DNA of 64,000 nt from Okapia johnstoni (Eukaryota; Chordata; Mammalia; Artiodactyla; Giraffidae): NCBI GenBank assembly GCA_024291935.2, contig CM044305.1, forward strand, positions 94,637,069 to 94,701,068. Reading direction: 5' to 3'. Within the stretch, counting starts at the first letter, position 1. Every line of letters begins with the position of its first letter. This document shows, one piece after another, positions 20,601 through 30,319 of this stretch. A model generated the notes under the pieces. The model made no database searches and had not been told where the DNA came from. It worked only from the letters and a program-made list of their open reading frames with translations. Both the position numbers and the translations under genes were made by a program.

Positions 20601-21679
20601 GCTCCCAGCGCTGCTGCGGCGGAGAGAAGCGGCGACCCCCGCTGGCCCCGCACTGCGACCCCCGCAGCGGCGGCTGCCCGCGGGGTCTCATCGCCCTTTG
20701 CTGCGCTCCTGTTTTCGGCTGCGCCCGCGGCGCGCGCGCCTTTTCAATCACTGCACTTTTCATCACTGCAGCGGCGCCCCTTGGTTTCGCGCGACTCCCC
20801 CCCCTCCCCACCTCCCCTCAGCCGCCCAATCTGCACCCGCACCGGGGAGACCCCCGGTGCTGTTCGACCCCCGTCCTGCACTGGGTCCCCGCTCGCTCCC
20901 CGGCAGCCAGCCGAGGTGGGCAGCGCTCTCAGCGCACCTCCAGCCGCCGCTCCCCGCACCCGCATCCGCCCTCCCGCTACTCGCCGGGATTGGCGCGTCT
21001 GTCTCTCGGTCTCGCTATCTCCCTCCAACTCTTGGTCTCTCAACCGCGCTGTCTCTGTCCGTCCCAGTCCTCTCGGAGCGTCTCTCTGCGCCTCCATCTC
21101 GTCCCGACTCGTTCTGGCACCGCACCTGGTCCGTCTGTCTCTTCACCTGTCCTCTGTCCACCTGTCTCTGATATCTGCCTGTCTCACTGCCCCCCAAGCC
21201 CCCAAGCTTCGACCCAACTCAACTCATCTGTACCTCTTCCCAGTTGACCAAACACCCCTCAAGTCCCACTCCCTCGGTTATCCAGGAGCCGGGAGAACCG
21301 GCCAGGTCCGAGACCAGAGGAGAGTCCCTCCCACCCCTCGACCCCGAACCCCCAATTCGTTCCGCCCGGCCCGGAGGGTCCACTCAGCCCGAAGGCGAGG
21401 ATGCCACATACCGGGGTACTGCTCACCTCTTTCAGGTTTGAATTCAGAGAGGAACTGCCTGGCCACGAGTTCGTGGTAAGCAGTCTCTTGCAGCTTCAGA
21501 CGCTCCAGCTCGGAGAGGCTATGTATTGAGATCATCTTGGCCCTGCGGTTCGGGTTCTGTCCGGGGGCTCCTCCCAGGACGTTCACTAAAAAAATCAAGA
21601 CAGACAACAACAGCAAAGGGGGCATGATTCTGGGGTACCGCGTCCTTGCTGTCTTCAGAAAAGGAATGCAGCCACCCAT
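14457..21679 (-). CDS. ARHGAP36: ARHGAP36, Rho GTPase-activating protein 36 (11 coding exons, short form)
   Basis: Seen: eleven minus-strand blocks, each with AG/GT borders and compatible phases: 21679-21427, 20173-20108, 19539-19301, 19072-18880, 18663-18608, 18361-18211, 17757-17609, 17436-17260, 17018-16921, 16784-16681, 14611-14457. They sum to 1641 nt, 546 residues plus stop; as I recall the human protein has 547, and the sequence follows it closely. Order: hydrophobic N-terminus (about 19-36), Arg-rich segment (148-170), pseudosubstrate-like RRGAI (185-189), RhoGAP fold (about 228-428), C-terminal tail. The residue at the arginine-finger position is Thr259 (GIFT), so no GAP catalysis is expected. 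Known of the family: ARHGAP36 activates GLI signalling and inhibits and depletes the PKA catalytic subunit. The start chosen is the ATG at 21679; a second first exon lies at 44.3 kb. Identity is very secure; which transcripts are used is not shown by the sequence. Confidence 0.96.
15080..16784 (-). CDS. ARHGAP36: ARHGAP36 long exon 10: acidic repetitive C-terminal extension (read-through form)
   Basis: Seen: from the exon 10 acceptor the frame runs through the expected donor at 16681/16680 and stays open to a TAA at 15082-15080, adding 533 residues. With exons 1-9 the product would be 1028 residues. The extension starts with six-residue repeats of the type GQALAE, then becomes an acidic region with about one third Asp/Glu (hand count 48 of 135 in one part). 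I find only one Arg and five Lys in the whole extension. A loose motif recurs: E-[IV]-P, then four to six residues, then EEAP. The exact tandem [14 protein letters not shown] sits near the end (a 21-bp duplication at about 15320-15361). The other two frames on this strand are broken by stops. I know of no such tail in human ARHGAP36. Alternatives: a non-coding minisatellite in the last intron that happens to be open, or a separate exon of unknown use. Confidence 0.5.
16556..16681 (-). repeat. 18-bp coding minisatellite (six-residue GQ-L-A-E repeats) with donor-like sites
   Basis: Read on the minus strand, about seven degenerate 18-bp units encode [36 protein letters not shown] and DEPLED. Each unit begins with a GGTCAG- or GGTGAG-like hexamer, so the splice donor of the short form is itself the first repeat unit. 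Unit length is a multiple of three, so changes in copy number keep the frame. Confidence 0.8.
16681..16784 (-). CDS. ARHGAP36: ARHGAP36 coding exon 10, short (spliced) form
   Basis: The acceptor CCTTCAG is followed by [20 protein letters not shown] and ends with SKPFE plus one base at GAAG/GTCAGT. Joined to the last exon it gives SKPFEGSSEEP, which aligns with human SKPSDEGSSEEP. The frame does not stop at this donor but stays open to 15080 (see the long form). A second phase-compatible donor, CAG/GTGAGT, lies 54 bases downstream at 16627/16626 and matches the consensus better. Confidence 0.85.
16921..17018 (-). CDS. ARHGAP36: ARHGAP36 coding exon 9
   Basis: A 98-base exon, acceptor CTCTCAG, donor GTGAGT. 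It reads [20 protein letters not shown] then [12 protein letters not shown] plus two bases of a Gln codon. It is basic and helical, follows the RhoGAP fold, and is highly conserved with human. Confidence 0.93.
17260..17436 (-). CDS. ARHGAP36: ARHGAP36 coding exon 8 (end of RhoGAP domain)
   Basis: A 177-base exon, phase 0 at both ends, with a CCTAG acceptor and a GTAGGT donor. It encodes [20 protein letters not shown], the RhoGAP NRMTxxNLAxVFGP-type motif (here FGSALL), then [21 protein letters not shown] second AG (TTGCAG) six bases inside would remove two residues; the human protein supports the outer site. Confidence 0.94.
17609..17757 (-). CDS. ARHGAP36: ARHGAP36 coding exon 7 (RhoGAP core)
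   Basis: A 149-base exon with a CCTCTAG acceptor and a GTAAAA donor. It reads [20 protein letters not shown] through SIGIDGQL. The helix [20 protein letters not shown] is the usual RhoGAP segment before the conserved NxMxxxNLA motif of the next exon. Confidence 0.95.
18211..18361 (-). CDS. ARHGAP36: ARHGAP36 coding exon 6 (RhoGAP core)
   Basis: A 151-base exon with a TTTCTAG acceptor and a GTGAGC donor. It encodes [20 protein letters not shown] and then [20 protein letters not shown]. This is the classic RhoGAP block with the conserved LKxFFRxxxxxLLP pattern, and it is nearly identical to human. Confidence 0.95.
18608..18663 (-). CDS. ARHGAP36: ARHGAP36 coding exon 5 (arginine-finger position)
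   Basis: A 56-base exon reading [18 protein letters not shown], with a CTTTCAG acceptor and a GTAATA donor. In active RhoGAPs the motif is GIFR; here the arginine is replaced by Thr259, as in other mammalian ARHGAP36 proteins. The exon is too short to be found by ORF length; it was placed by homology and splice sites. Confidence 0.92.
18880..19072 (-). CDS. ARHGAP36: ARHGAP36 coding exon 4 (start of RhoGAP domain)
   Basis: A 193-base exon that begins in phase 0 with [12 protein letters not shown] and ends with FIEKH plus one base of a Gly codon at a GTAAGG donor. It carries the [20 protein letters not shown] segment and the first helices of the RhoGAP fold ([13 protein letters not shown]). 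Almost every residue agrees with the human protein as I recall it. Confidence 0.94.
19301..19539 (-). CDS. ARHGAP36: ARHGAP36 coding exon 3 (arginine-rich region)
   Basis: A 239-base exon encoding about residues 107-186. It contains a basic cluster, [19 protein letters not shown] followed by SRR, then REFTRRGRR at the donor (GTGAGT). In the human protein this region binds the PKA catalytic subunit. The pseudosubstrate-like RRGAI is split exactly at the 3' border: RR here, GAI in exon 4. Confidence 0.93.
20108..20173 (-). CDS. ARHGAP36: ARHGAP36 coding exon 2
   Basis: A 66-base exon with a CATAG acceptor and a GTGAGG donor. It reads [19 protein letters not shown] and on, matching the human stretch that starts ALPIDRPNTLDKWF. 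Both borders are phase 1/2, so it joins its neighbours without a frame change. The CpG-rich block lies in the intron between this exon and exon 1. Confidence 0.93.
20390..21420. promoter_or_regulatory. CpG island within ARHGAP36 between coding exons 1 and 2
   Basis: About 1 kb of GC-rich DNA with many CpG pairs, including runs such as GCGCGCGCG, ending in a CT-rich stretch near 21,000-21,240. Open frames here (for example plus 20390-21247) are typical of CpG-rich DNA and encode Pro/Arg/Ser-rich sequence without recognisable domains, so I do not call a gene. The island may be an internal promoter or enhancer. Confidence 0.6.
21427..21679 (-). CDS. ARHGAP36: ARHGAP36 coding exon 1 (hydrophobic N-terminus)
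   Basis: It encodes residues 1-84 plus one base and ends at a GTGAGC donor. Residues 19-36 are a Leu/Ile/Val run ([18 protein letters not shown]) that looks like a signal peptide or signal anchor. The segment [20 protein letters not shown] is almost identical to the human protein as I recall it. Inside the exon, a pyrimidine run ending in TTTTTTTAG gives a second acceptor at 21586/21585, in the right phase for the alternative first exon at 44.3 kb. Confidence 0.93.
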
Positions 21680-22009
21680 TCTGCAATCATCGGATGATTA
21701 TGAGGACTGGAACATCCAATTGTCTCTGGACTTATGAAGAGAACTCTGGGGGGGAGGGTAATAAACAGGGAGGGAAAACTGGGAGGCGGCTTAACCCTCA
21801 GGCAGAGCTGCCTCTGGCTGCTCATTTAAAAAAGAAAAAAAGAAAAAAAAAAAAACCTCCAACTTAAAAAAAAAAAAAAAACCAGCTCTGAACCGACAGT
21901 CCAGAGAAGAAAAAGAACCTAATCAGGTAAAAAAAAGAAGAAGAAAAAAAGATTAAAAAACCCCCAACCACCAACCTTACTTAAAATTTTTCAATGAAAA
22001 TTAAGATAA

Positions 22010-22560
22010 GAATAAGATAATATTCTTCCATTAATTATTTAGAACACAGATGAAGTTTATTTTTATTTTTTAATGATAATGCTTGATGCTGTTCAGTTTG
22101 GGTGAAATGGGCACATTCATCTAGGTTAGGAACCCTGTAAATTTTGTACAGCTCTTCCAGAAAGCAAACTGGACACAAGAACCTGAAGCCAAAAATCATC
22201 CCTAGCCCCTTTGACCCTGTGATTTCCCTCTAGGAATCTATCCTAATGAAATCTTCCTATAGAAAGGAAAAACCATGTGTTCATGAACCATAACAGTAAA
22301 AAAAAAAAAAAAACTAGCCCAGCAACAAGACTAGTTACATACATTACGGAATAGCCATTGTATGGAAAATTATGCAATCATTAAAGAGATGTTTACAAGG
22401 AACTTTTAAACAACAAATGTAAAATACAGAATTGTATCAATTATGATTACAATTATGTGAAGGAAAACATGCATAAAAATAAAAGACTGAAATAAATGCA
22501 CCCAATTACTGATGGCATCTGTATTAAGTGGTGGGATTCTGTTGCCTTTTGCCTTTTGTT
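22010..22560 (+). repeat. Old interspersed repeat, LINE-like
   Basis: CTGTGATTTCCCTCTAGGAA, then ACATTACGGAATAGCCATTG and GCAATCATTAAAGAGATGTT follow a common old mammalian repeat pattern. A-rich low-complexity DNA (21,820-21,970) separates it from ARHGAP36 exon 1. Confidence 0.4.
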
Positions 22561-22869
22561 TATTTACCAAAAATTGTGCAACTTGATTATGTTATTTTTT
22601 CCTGAAAAAAAAAAAAAGTTTGTACTAAAACAGACATCATCTCCAGTCCGCTTCTAATGAGACTTTCTATACAGGACTGGTATAGTGAAGTTTCTTTGTG
22701 TGTTGGCAAACCTGTTTTAGATGCCCCCTTCTCCATGGTGCCCACTATCTCATACTGCTCCCAGGATGCACAGGACCCCCCCCAGTGGGGATCTCCCTGG
22801 ACCCCACACAGCATCCTAACTGCACATCTTCACCACTATTATTTTGTTTTTTCATGCATGCATTTAAAA

Positions 22870-23680
22870 GAAAAGAAAGCTTTATTAATTGCCCACTTTG
22901 TGCCAGGCACTGAAAGTTCAAATATGAGCGAAATAATAATACTCTTTTCATAAAGGGTTTAACAGTGCAGTGAAGGAAATACACAGGTTAGCAACAATTT
23001 ACAAAACCTTGTGATAAGTCAATCGCCCAAGATATAAACAAACTACTGTGAGAACAGCAAGGAGGAATCCTCTAAGTCTGCCTGGAGATAAGGAGGGGGG
23101 AGCGTCCGGAAAGAGAGAACAGCTTGTGCAAAGGCAAGGACATGGGAGAGAGGTTGTTATATTCTTAAAGCTGTATAAAGGGGATGGACGGAGATAAATC
23201 TGGGTAGGCAGGAATGAGATCATGAATGACCCTATATGCCATGTTAAGGAGCTGGACTTTCTCTTGAAGGCAATGGAGAACTACTGCAGGTTTTTCAGTG
23301 GGAAGTGACAGAGAGCTGCAGCTTGGAAAAATCACAGAGCAGTGAAAAGCCTGGTTTGGGTAGAAAGCCTGAAGTAGATAGATCAGCCAAGAGGCAAGAG
23401 ACACTGACAGAAGTCAGTGTCATTGGGGCTGGATTTTATGGGTAGGATTGACAGGACTTAGAGAAATCTTTTATTGTAATAGGAAGGATAGCTTCGAAGT
23501 TTATGGTCTGGGTGAGTGTGTGATGCTTATTCCCAACAGAGAAGATAATTTGGGACATGGGGAACTAAACCTTTTGACAAGAAGGGAAGTGGTCACATGC
23601 AACTTTTCTGAGTTCCCCTTGCCCATGGAGTTTCATGATAATATTCTATATATTATTGGGAGGGGGGAGTGCTTTAAACT
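22870..23680 (+). repeat. Long old mammalian interspersed repeat (L2-like, family uncertain)
   Basis: A chain of familiar segments in order: TTTGTGCCAGGCACTGAAAG, CAGCTTGTGCAAAGGCAAGG, GATCATGAATGACCCTATAT, GAAGGCAATGGAGAACTACT and GAAGATAATTTGGGACATGG. Order and spacing suggest one old element of about 800 bases. It is non-coding. Confidence 0.5.
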
Positions 23681-23699
23681 CCAAAGATCAGGTAATGTA

Positions 23700-25015
23700 G
23701 TGTTGACAGAGAAAGGATAGGTAGAAGTTTATCATCCAATAATCTATATAAAAGAGCTCTGCCCAAAAACAAAAACAGAAAAATCCCTCACTTCTTTTGT
23801 TTCCAAAATTCTGTTGCCCGCTTTCCTTAATGGCCAGAGTCACATATGTCAGAAATAAACACTTGCCTCATAATTAAGCCCAGTATCAGATAGGATGAGG
23901 AGTATTTTTAATGCCTTTTGAACTGAGCTATAAAGCAAAATCTTAGCATGCATCTTTATAAAAAGTTCCTTCAACTGCAAAGCAATATCTCTTGGCCCCA
24001 AAGCGAACACCTAAGCCCAGCCACCAAACTGCACCCACAAAATGACCATCTTAACCAAAGGCACAGGCAGAGAAGCTAACCACAGTACCCAATTAAGAGC
24101 CAGTAATTCCCGATTCACAAAGACAGGTCCAAAATCAATTAGCCAAAGGTCTCATTCTGACATATACAGCCCAGCTCTGGTTTAATTTTTTTACATGACT
24201 CCCTTTTTTTCCCTTACCCAATTCAAACATTTTGGTACCTGTTTTGAAGTTGCAGCTATTTCTTCTTGCCAAGGGTTACAAGATCTGGTCATCCAAAGAG
24301 TATAGCTGGTTCTTTTACCCAAAAATCAAGATGAAAATCAATCCTTCTTCTCCTCCCCAAATACGATGAGAACAAATAAGAGAACCTCAAAACAATGTCA
24401 GCCAAGAGAGAGACAGAAGCTTTTGAGAGATGAGTCAGCCTAGATGCTTACAATTTCAAAGAAAATCAAAGGCCTTAGAATAAACTGTTTGTCATTGCCT
24501 CCTGCTCAAAGATACACGGCTAAACTTAAGAGTACTTTTATGCCGCAATTCTGCCAGCAAAATTGACACTGTCTTGCATGCCTTCAACCCTCTCAGGGCA
24601 CCAGTAAATATCAGACAGAAGCAGAATTAAGAAGGTCAGTGTGCCCAGACAAGAAGCAGATGGGCAGGTTGGGGAGGAGGGACCAGTAACTAGGCTTCAA
24701 CAGTATGAGAGGCACATAACAGATTCTTGAGATTTGAATATTTGTCCCAGGGCATGACTTTCCAAGACGATCACAAAAGGAGGCTCCTCACAGAAAGCCA
24801 TGTGCCAAGAGACCTCTCTTGCTTCAAAGTGTCTTCCCCTTCCCATTCAACATGCTCTGGCACTGGCCAGAAGTAACCATAACATCAAAAAGGAAGAAGG
24901 AAGATGAAAGCAAGCCCTCTCAATTTCAGCCTAGAATTCAACACATTTGCAAAAACAATATCTTTAGAAAAATATCTGTAAAGGCCCCTGGGGTCAGAGC
25001 TAAATAGAACTGAGG
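23700..25015. other. Intronic stretch without recognised features
   Basis: AT-rich, apparently unique sequence. I see no exon with splice borders and no clear repeat. Confidence 0.4.
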
Positions 25016-25190
25016 TCAAAGCCAGGCTTTATTACTTCTTAGCTGTGTGACCTTAGGAAAGTTTGTTGAATTCTCTGAACCTCAGTGGCTGCTTCTATAA
25101 AATAGGGAAATGGTGCGGTATCCATTTCAGCAACTGTATAAGAATTGAATAATATATATGTGATATTTAGCATTGGTTTTTAATAAACAC
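25016..25190 (+). repeat. MIR SINE
   Basis: Core pattern CTTAGCTGTGTGACCTTAGG, then CTCTGAACCTCAGTGGCTGC and a TAAAATAGGGAAATGG stretch. Confidence 0.85.
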
Positions 25191-25199
25191 ATTGATATT

Positions 25200-26450
25200 C
25201 AACGTTCTTTACTGAGGGCCTGACTTTACCAGAAAGTATCAAGTTTCAAAAATAATTGCATAAAATTAGAATGTGTATCAATGCATCCATCCGACTTAGT
25301 TCAATCTTCACAAAATTTGAATTAAATTAAAACAGGCAAAAAAGATCTTGGGAGATTGTTGCAAATAGATCTTTCTTCTTCAATCTCCAATGACATCAGG
25401 GTCAAGTATTTAAAAAATTATAAAATTTAGAAAAACTAATTGCATAGGTCAAATTTTCAAATGCTACTATTCAGATTAGTAAAGTGCTTGTAAGTCTCAA
25501 AATTTTTCTATCTTTTAAGCCATCTAATTTCACACTGTGACTAGCAAAAGAACATATAATTTCATTTTGATCAGTAAAGGGCTAGGATATTAGCAGATAC
25601 CGAGAGACAGAATTTGAACAAAGAGCAGAGGTACAACCAATCAACTCTCCAGTAATATAAAGAGGGGAAACACACATGAGTGGCATCAAGCTTGTTCCTC
25701 ACATCTTCCTGAAATGCACGGCACAGATGGAGAAACAAATTAACGTCAGAAAGGTCACCCCGCTTCGACATTGCGAGGACAGAGATGTTTCAGCTAAGCA
25801 TAAATCCACAGCCTTCACAATTTGGAGGACTAATTTACTCCATTGTCCCCATCAAATAGTTAGGTGTGGTACCGTGCTCACTAGTAAACACCTCTCGAAA
25901 AAAAAAAAAGGACTGCACTGATGCTGTTGTTGGAATCCTAATAAATTAGGCATTCTATGGCACCATCAGAATTTTGCTTCTAGCCACTAAGAGATCTTTG
26001 GAGTTTGAGAAACTGATAGTGTGCAAGGCTGAGTACCCAGAAGATATCGCATCTATGGTATTCAAATATCTACAGGCAGTAACAATGAATAAAGACATCC
26101 CCATTAATATATCACAACATGGGAGAGAGATACAGGTCTCTAGATGAAAACATTCGGGCACCAATTTGGTCTGCTGGCACATTACCTCATTCGTCCCTGA
26201 GCATTAATGAGTTAGCCTTTATGTTGTTATTCCATAACCTCCATTTCAGCAAAGGCTGCAGTCGTGATGAACAAAATGGCTCTTTTTACCCTATGCAGTG
26301 TACTGCCCCAAGATAATTAATTTGGGGGCAGCATTCTTCAATACGCGAGTCAGCCCATCACTCCAGAGCAGACACTCATAAACTGAAGGTAGTACTGTTA
26401 AAATACATTCAGAAAAGCTCTGGCATCAAAAAATGTTTCCAGAACTTATT
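25200..26450. other. Intronic stretch without recognised features
   Basis: AT-rich and apparently unique. Short open frames on both strands have no recognisable product. Confidence 0.4.
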
Positions 26451-26454
26451 AGAA

Positions 26455-26600
26455 TCTTAGAATGGATCAGAGGTAGAAGGGACCCTAGCCATCACCTAGT
26501 CCAAAGCTTCCATACTACAGTTCAAAAAACTGAGGCTCAGAGACAGGAGTTTGCCCAAGGCCACACAGCAATTTGACACAAAATCTAGGCAAGAACCCAG
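26455..26600 (-). repeat. MIR-like old SINE
   Basis: AACTGAGGCTCAGAGACAGG then CCCAAGGCCACACAGCAATT is the typical MIR-type 3' signature as read on the opposite strand. The part before it (GAAGGGACCCTAGCCATCAC) belongs to the same or a fused repeat. Confidence 0.6.
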
Positions 26601-27189
26601 TTCTTCTCAGACCTTGGGCTCTTTCCACTGTCTCATCCATCTTTGCTCTTAATAGCTACAAAATAATTAGCTAAATAATGAAATCAAAAGAATGGATACA
26701 TAATCAAAGCCTGATTTGATAAACTAAGGGAGGTCATATGTGAAGGCAGACAGCCACCACAAATTACAACCTCTTTGTAAAATAAGAACAGTTGTCATTG
26801 TATAGAATGTGCCATGCCCTTTTAAAATTTTATTGACTAAAGTACTCAAGGTCAGGATGGTGAAAGGCAACCTTCATGCTATAAACATCCCAAACAATAG
26901 TGTAGACGAGGTGATGCGACATCAAATACAAGACATAGTTGTATTAGATATAGATATTCTCCCTGTTATCTGCAGTATGTGTCAGAGTGCATAATACTGC
27001 TAGTATCACAAGCTGTGTCACCCTTTACCTTTTTTTCCCTTTTGGTTGCTGCTTCTATTATGTTGTGGTAGAAAAAGTAAAAAAAGAAAATATGATGTTC
27101 CATCAATAGGAGGTAATTTTTTTTAATGTCTAATTTTTCTTGTGCTCTTCACGTTCTCAAAAGCTTTCCATGTGTCTGTTATTTTCAGA

Positions 27190-27470
27190 CCCTAGCACAC
27201 AGTAGGTGTTCAATGTGTTTATTGGGTGAATCACAGGATTATACATTCTGACAGTTTTGAGAGAACATAAAGGTCTTGTAATTAAAACTGCTATTCGTGA
27301 CTCATGGATAAATGAATCATGCCATTTTATTCTCACAACAACCCCTGGGAAGGAGGTAGGTTTGGTATTACATTTCCCATTTTACAGATAACAACAAACT
27401 ACGACTCCGGAGAGGTTGTAACTTACCTGAAGTTGCACTAACATACCATGGAGGGATATGATCTGGGAAC
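27190..27470 (+). repeat. L2/MIR-like fragments
   Basis: CCCTAGCACACAGTAGGTGT resembles an L2/MIR end. CATTTTACAGATAACAACAA followed by a GGAGAGGTTGTAACTTACC pattern is L2/MIR-like too. Confidence 0.55.
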
Positions 27471-27859
27471 TAGCCTATCCCCAGACCTGGTCTTGCCCTC
27501 CCCACCAAAACATGGCATTTCTTGGTTTACATCACCAGCATTTGCTGCCTGGAACTAGAATGACCTGAGTCAAGAAGATGTCTTTTCCTAAAGAAATGGC
27601 TAGATTTTGAGGTCTTTCTTTATACACACTATTCTTGGGAAATGGGAATGAAAGGAGGTGATTGATAGACAGGATAAATAGATAGATAGAGATAAATGAT
27701 GGTAGAGATATATGGTTTTGAAAAACACTATTATGAAAGGTAGAGAAGAAGAATGGAGAGAAAGGCACCAAAAGTGCTCTGTATTCCACCCATCCCATCT
27801 CTTGCTTCAGCCCACTCCCCAAACTGACAGCATGGAATCCTAAAAAGGTCCTGAGATAT

Positions 27860-28040
27860 GTGCTAGAACTCGGGCTCAAATTTCAGCCTTACCACATGTA
27901 AGTTCACACACTCACCAACCAAGTGACCAGGAGCTAATTTTCAAACTTTTATGAGCCTCAGTTCCATCATCTTACAAAATAAAAATCATGGTACCTATTA
28001 GGTGTGGCTGTGGTAAAGATTAAATAAAAGACAGGATGAA
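27860..28040 (+). repeat. MIR SINE
   Basis: A diverged MIR: GGGCTCAAATTTCAGCCTTA, ATGAGCCTCAGTTCCATCAT and GTGGTAAAGATTAAATAAAA are its usual landmarks. Confidence 0.7.
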
Positions 28041-28838
28041 ATGAAAGAATCCTCCAAAGGGTCAGTGCTGAACCAAGGTAGGGAACGGCACCCCCACAAA
28101 TACCGGCGAGTCAAATTTGAAAGGAAGACTGAACAGAAGTGCTGCTATATGGGATGAAGCAGAGAGTATCCCCACTGAAGAATGCCCTTGTACCATCCAT
28201 TGAGGGGTGAAAGTGGGTACCATCCCCTGTCAGCAGATAGCTCCATTTCACAGTGGATGAGTTAAACTGTTTCTTCACTGGGTCTTGCATGATCAGAAAT
28301 GTAAGGTAGCTAACTGTGGGGACTGGGGATCAGTTTAGGCTCTGAAACATACACAAAAAGTTAACTGGCTCACAAGAGGAACTCAGTCCATACCTTCTGT
28401 TTCCTCAGCACAGTGTGCAAGCCATCCATGCTAGAGATGGTGGAGGAAAGGGGGGGCCATCTGGACTGGAAAGTCTCAGTTCCTGCCTTTGGGATCTTAC
28501 AGCCTAGCTGCAGGTCACATAAACATCAAGAGTCTGAAGGACTATCAAGCAAAGTCCATGGAATCCTTCCCGGCCCGTATTGAAATACATTTCCTCCCCT
28601 TTATTCCTTTAAGGAGTATTAAGAATTGACCATTTCTTCAGGTCCACCAGCAGTGGCCAGACTCAGCTGTAGGCTGTTAGTGTGCATTCAGTAAACTCTG
28701 ATTCATTTTTCCCATCTTCTCAACTCCCCTGGCCCCAAGCCCCCTTCTTTAAGACATATTCCCTTTCAGACACACACATTCCCTCTCACCAACATCCATC
28801 CATACACACACATCCTCATGTGTTCTCACATATGCATC

Positions 28839-28872
28839 TACACACACACAGACACACACACACACACACACA
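28839..28872. repeat. (CA)n microsatellite
   Basis: A near-perfect CA run with one GA interruption, inside a wider CA-rich stretch (28,770-28,872). Confidence 0.9.
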
Positions 28873-29364
28873 GGATAGACTTCCCCGGTGTATTTGCTAC
28901 AACAGAAGGAAGGAGGGAAATGAGAGTCTGAATTAAAGAGAGGACCATCCAACATTTGCCCCTCTAGACCACAGCTGGGGCTCCTACCAGTGGATATGAG
29001 AGAGGAAAGAACATGGGGATAATTCCTCAAACCATCTGGACAGAGAGAGCTGTCAAGGAAACCCTAGAATAAAGTTGTGCTCCAAATATGTGCTGAGAAC
29101 TCTCTCTCTTCCACCTTTGTTCCCCCACCCCCACCTGCTTCCCTCCTCCTTAGTATCTCCCCCAAGCAGCATTCAATTTTCTGCAGTTTTCTTTTTCAAA
29201 ATCCTGAGTGGCTTTCATAGGGAATTGGGGCTGTGGGAGATGTTTTTCTGATAGTTTTCATGATAGGAATGGTATTTTAAAACTACACTTAAATAATCGT
29301 ATTTTAAAAAATATCAATGTCTGTCTAACTACCTGTATCTATCCTCCTTCAAAAATTAGACCAC

Positions 29365-29465
29365 TGTCTTGGCCTGTGATGCAGTGAGAAAAACCCTTAG
29401 ACCAGGAGTCAGGCGATCTGCCTAGTTACCAAAGCAGCTGAGTGGCCTTGGGCAAGTTTGTGAGC
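29365..29465 (+). repeat. MIR SINE fragment
   Basis: TTAGACCAGGAGTCAGGCGA then AGCTGAGTGGCCTTGGGCAA match the MIR core. Confidence 0.65.
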
Positions 29466-29639
29466 ATCCCCAAGCCCCAAACACAAGCAGTGCCATTTAT
29501 TTATTATTATCTGGCTTATCAGAGAACACGGTGGATACACAGTCCTCACGTCTGCCGTGTCCTTGATTCTTCTACAGGACTCAGCCGCCTCCAGGACAGA
29601 GAGAACCCCTGCCCCTTTGCAGGTTTCTTTGCACCAGAG

Positions 29640-30310
29640 TAGGGAGGGGATAGAAGCGGGTCTCCCTTTCCCTCCCTAATGGAGTCCCAATCCTGCAATC
29701 AGCCCCAGACCCAGAGCTAGGTGACCGCGGATGGGGGGTGGGGTGGGGTGGAGACCGGGTGACGGGGAGGGACAGGAACCGGCCGGCAATGACTTTACGC
29801 CCTCCCCTCGAAGGGATGTCCCGGGCTACAGGTTGTCGCTGCAGCGAGCGGTCAGGCGGGATTGCGCCCCGCACGTCTCGCCCCTAAGTGGCTCAAGAGC
29901 GCGCAGAACCTGCAAAGTTAAACAAAGCCCCGCCGCGCGCAAAATTCACTCTTGCTGCTTGCCGCTGCCGAGAATTTGAAAAATGCAATCTTTCTTGCGT
30001 GTTCCACGTTTGAGCCACTGAACGCGAAACGCTGGGCACCTTGTTCAGCACCCGCAGGCTTCCTCTCCCTCCCGCCCGTCCGGCGCTCCGCTTGGAGTGT
30101 CCTCACCCACGACTCAGCCCCTCGTGAGGGCTGCACTCAGGCCTCTGGAGCCCTGCCCCTGCACTACCTCTTGGCGGCTCTCCTGGTCCGGCCACAGAAT
30201 AAATGGCTACGTGACCCGCTGGTCAGTCCGGCGGCGCGACTACAACCCGTCCTGGGACGAGCTGCAAGCTCGGCGGAGAGCTTAGCTCTTCGGCTCAGAT
30301 TCCCCCGCGC
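29640..30310. promoter_or_regulatory. CpG-rich block in ARHGAP36 intron 1
   Basis: GC- and CpG-rich sequence with no recognisable exon. It lies in the 22.7-kb intron between the alternative first exon and coding exon 1. It may be a further promoter or a regulatory element; the sequence alone does not decide. Confidence 0.45.
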
Positions 30311-30319
30311 TCTCTCTGA

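Noticed and set aside
20390..21479. Plus-strand frames of 195 to 285 codons in the CpG island
   Set aside because: Composition-driven Arg/Pro/Ser-rich frames with no recognisable domain, overlapping in several frames and on both strands.
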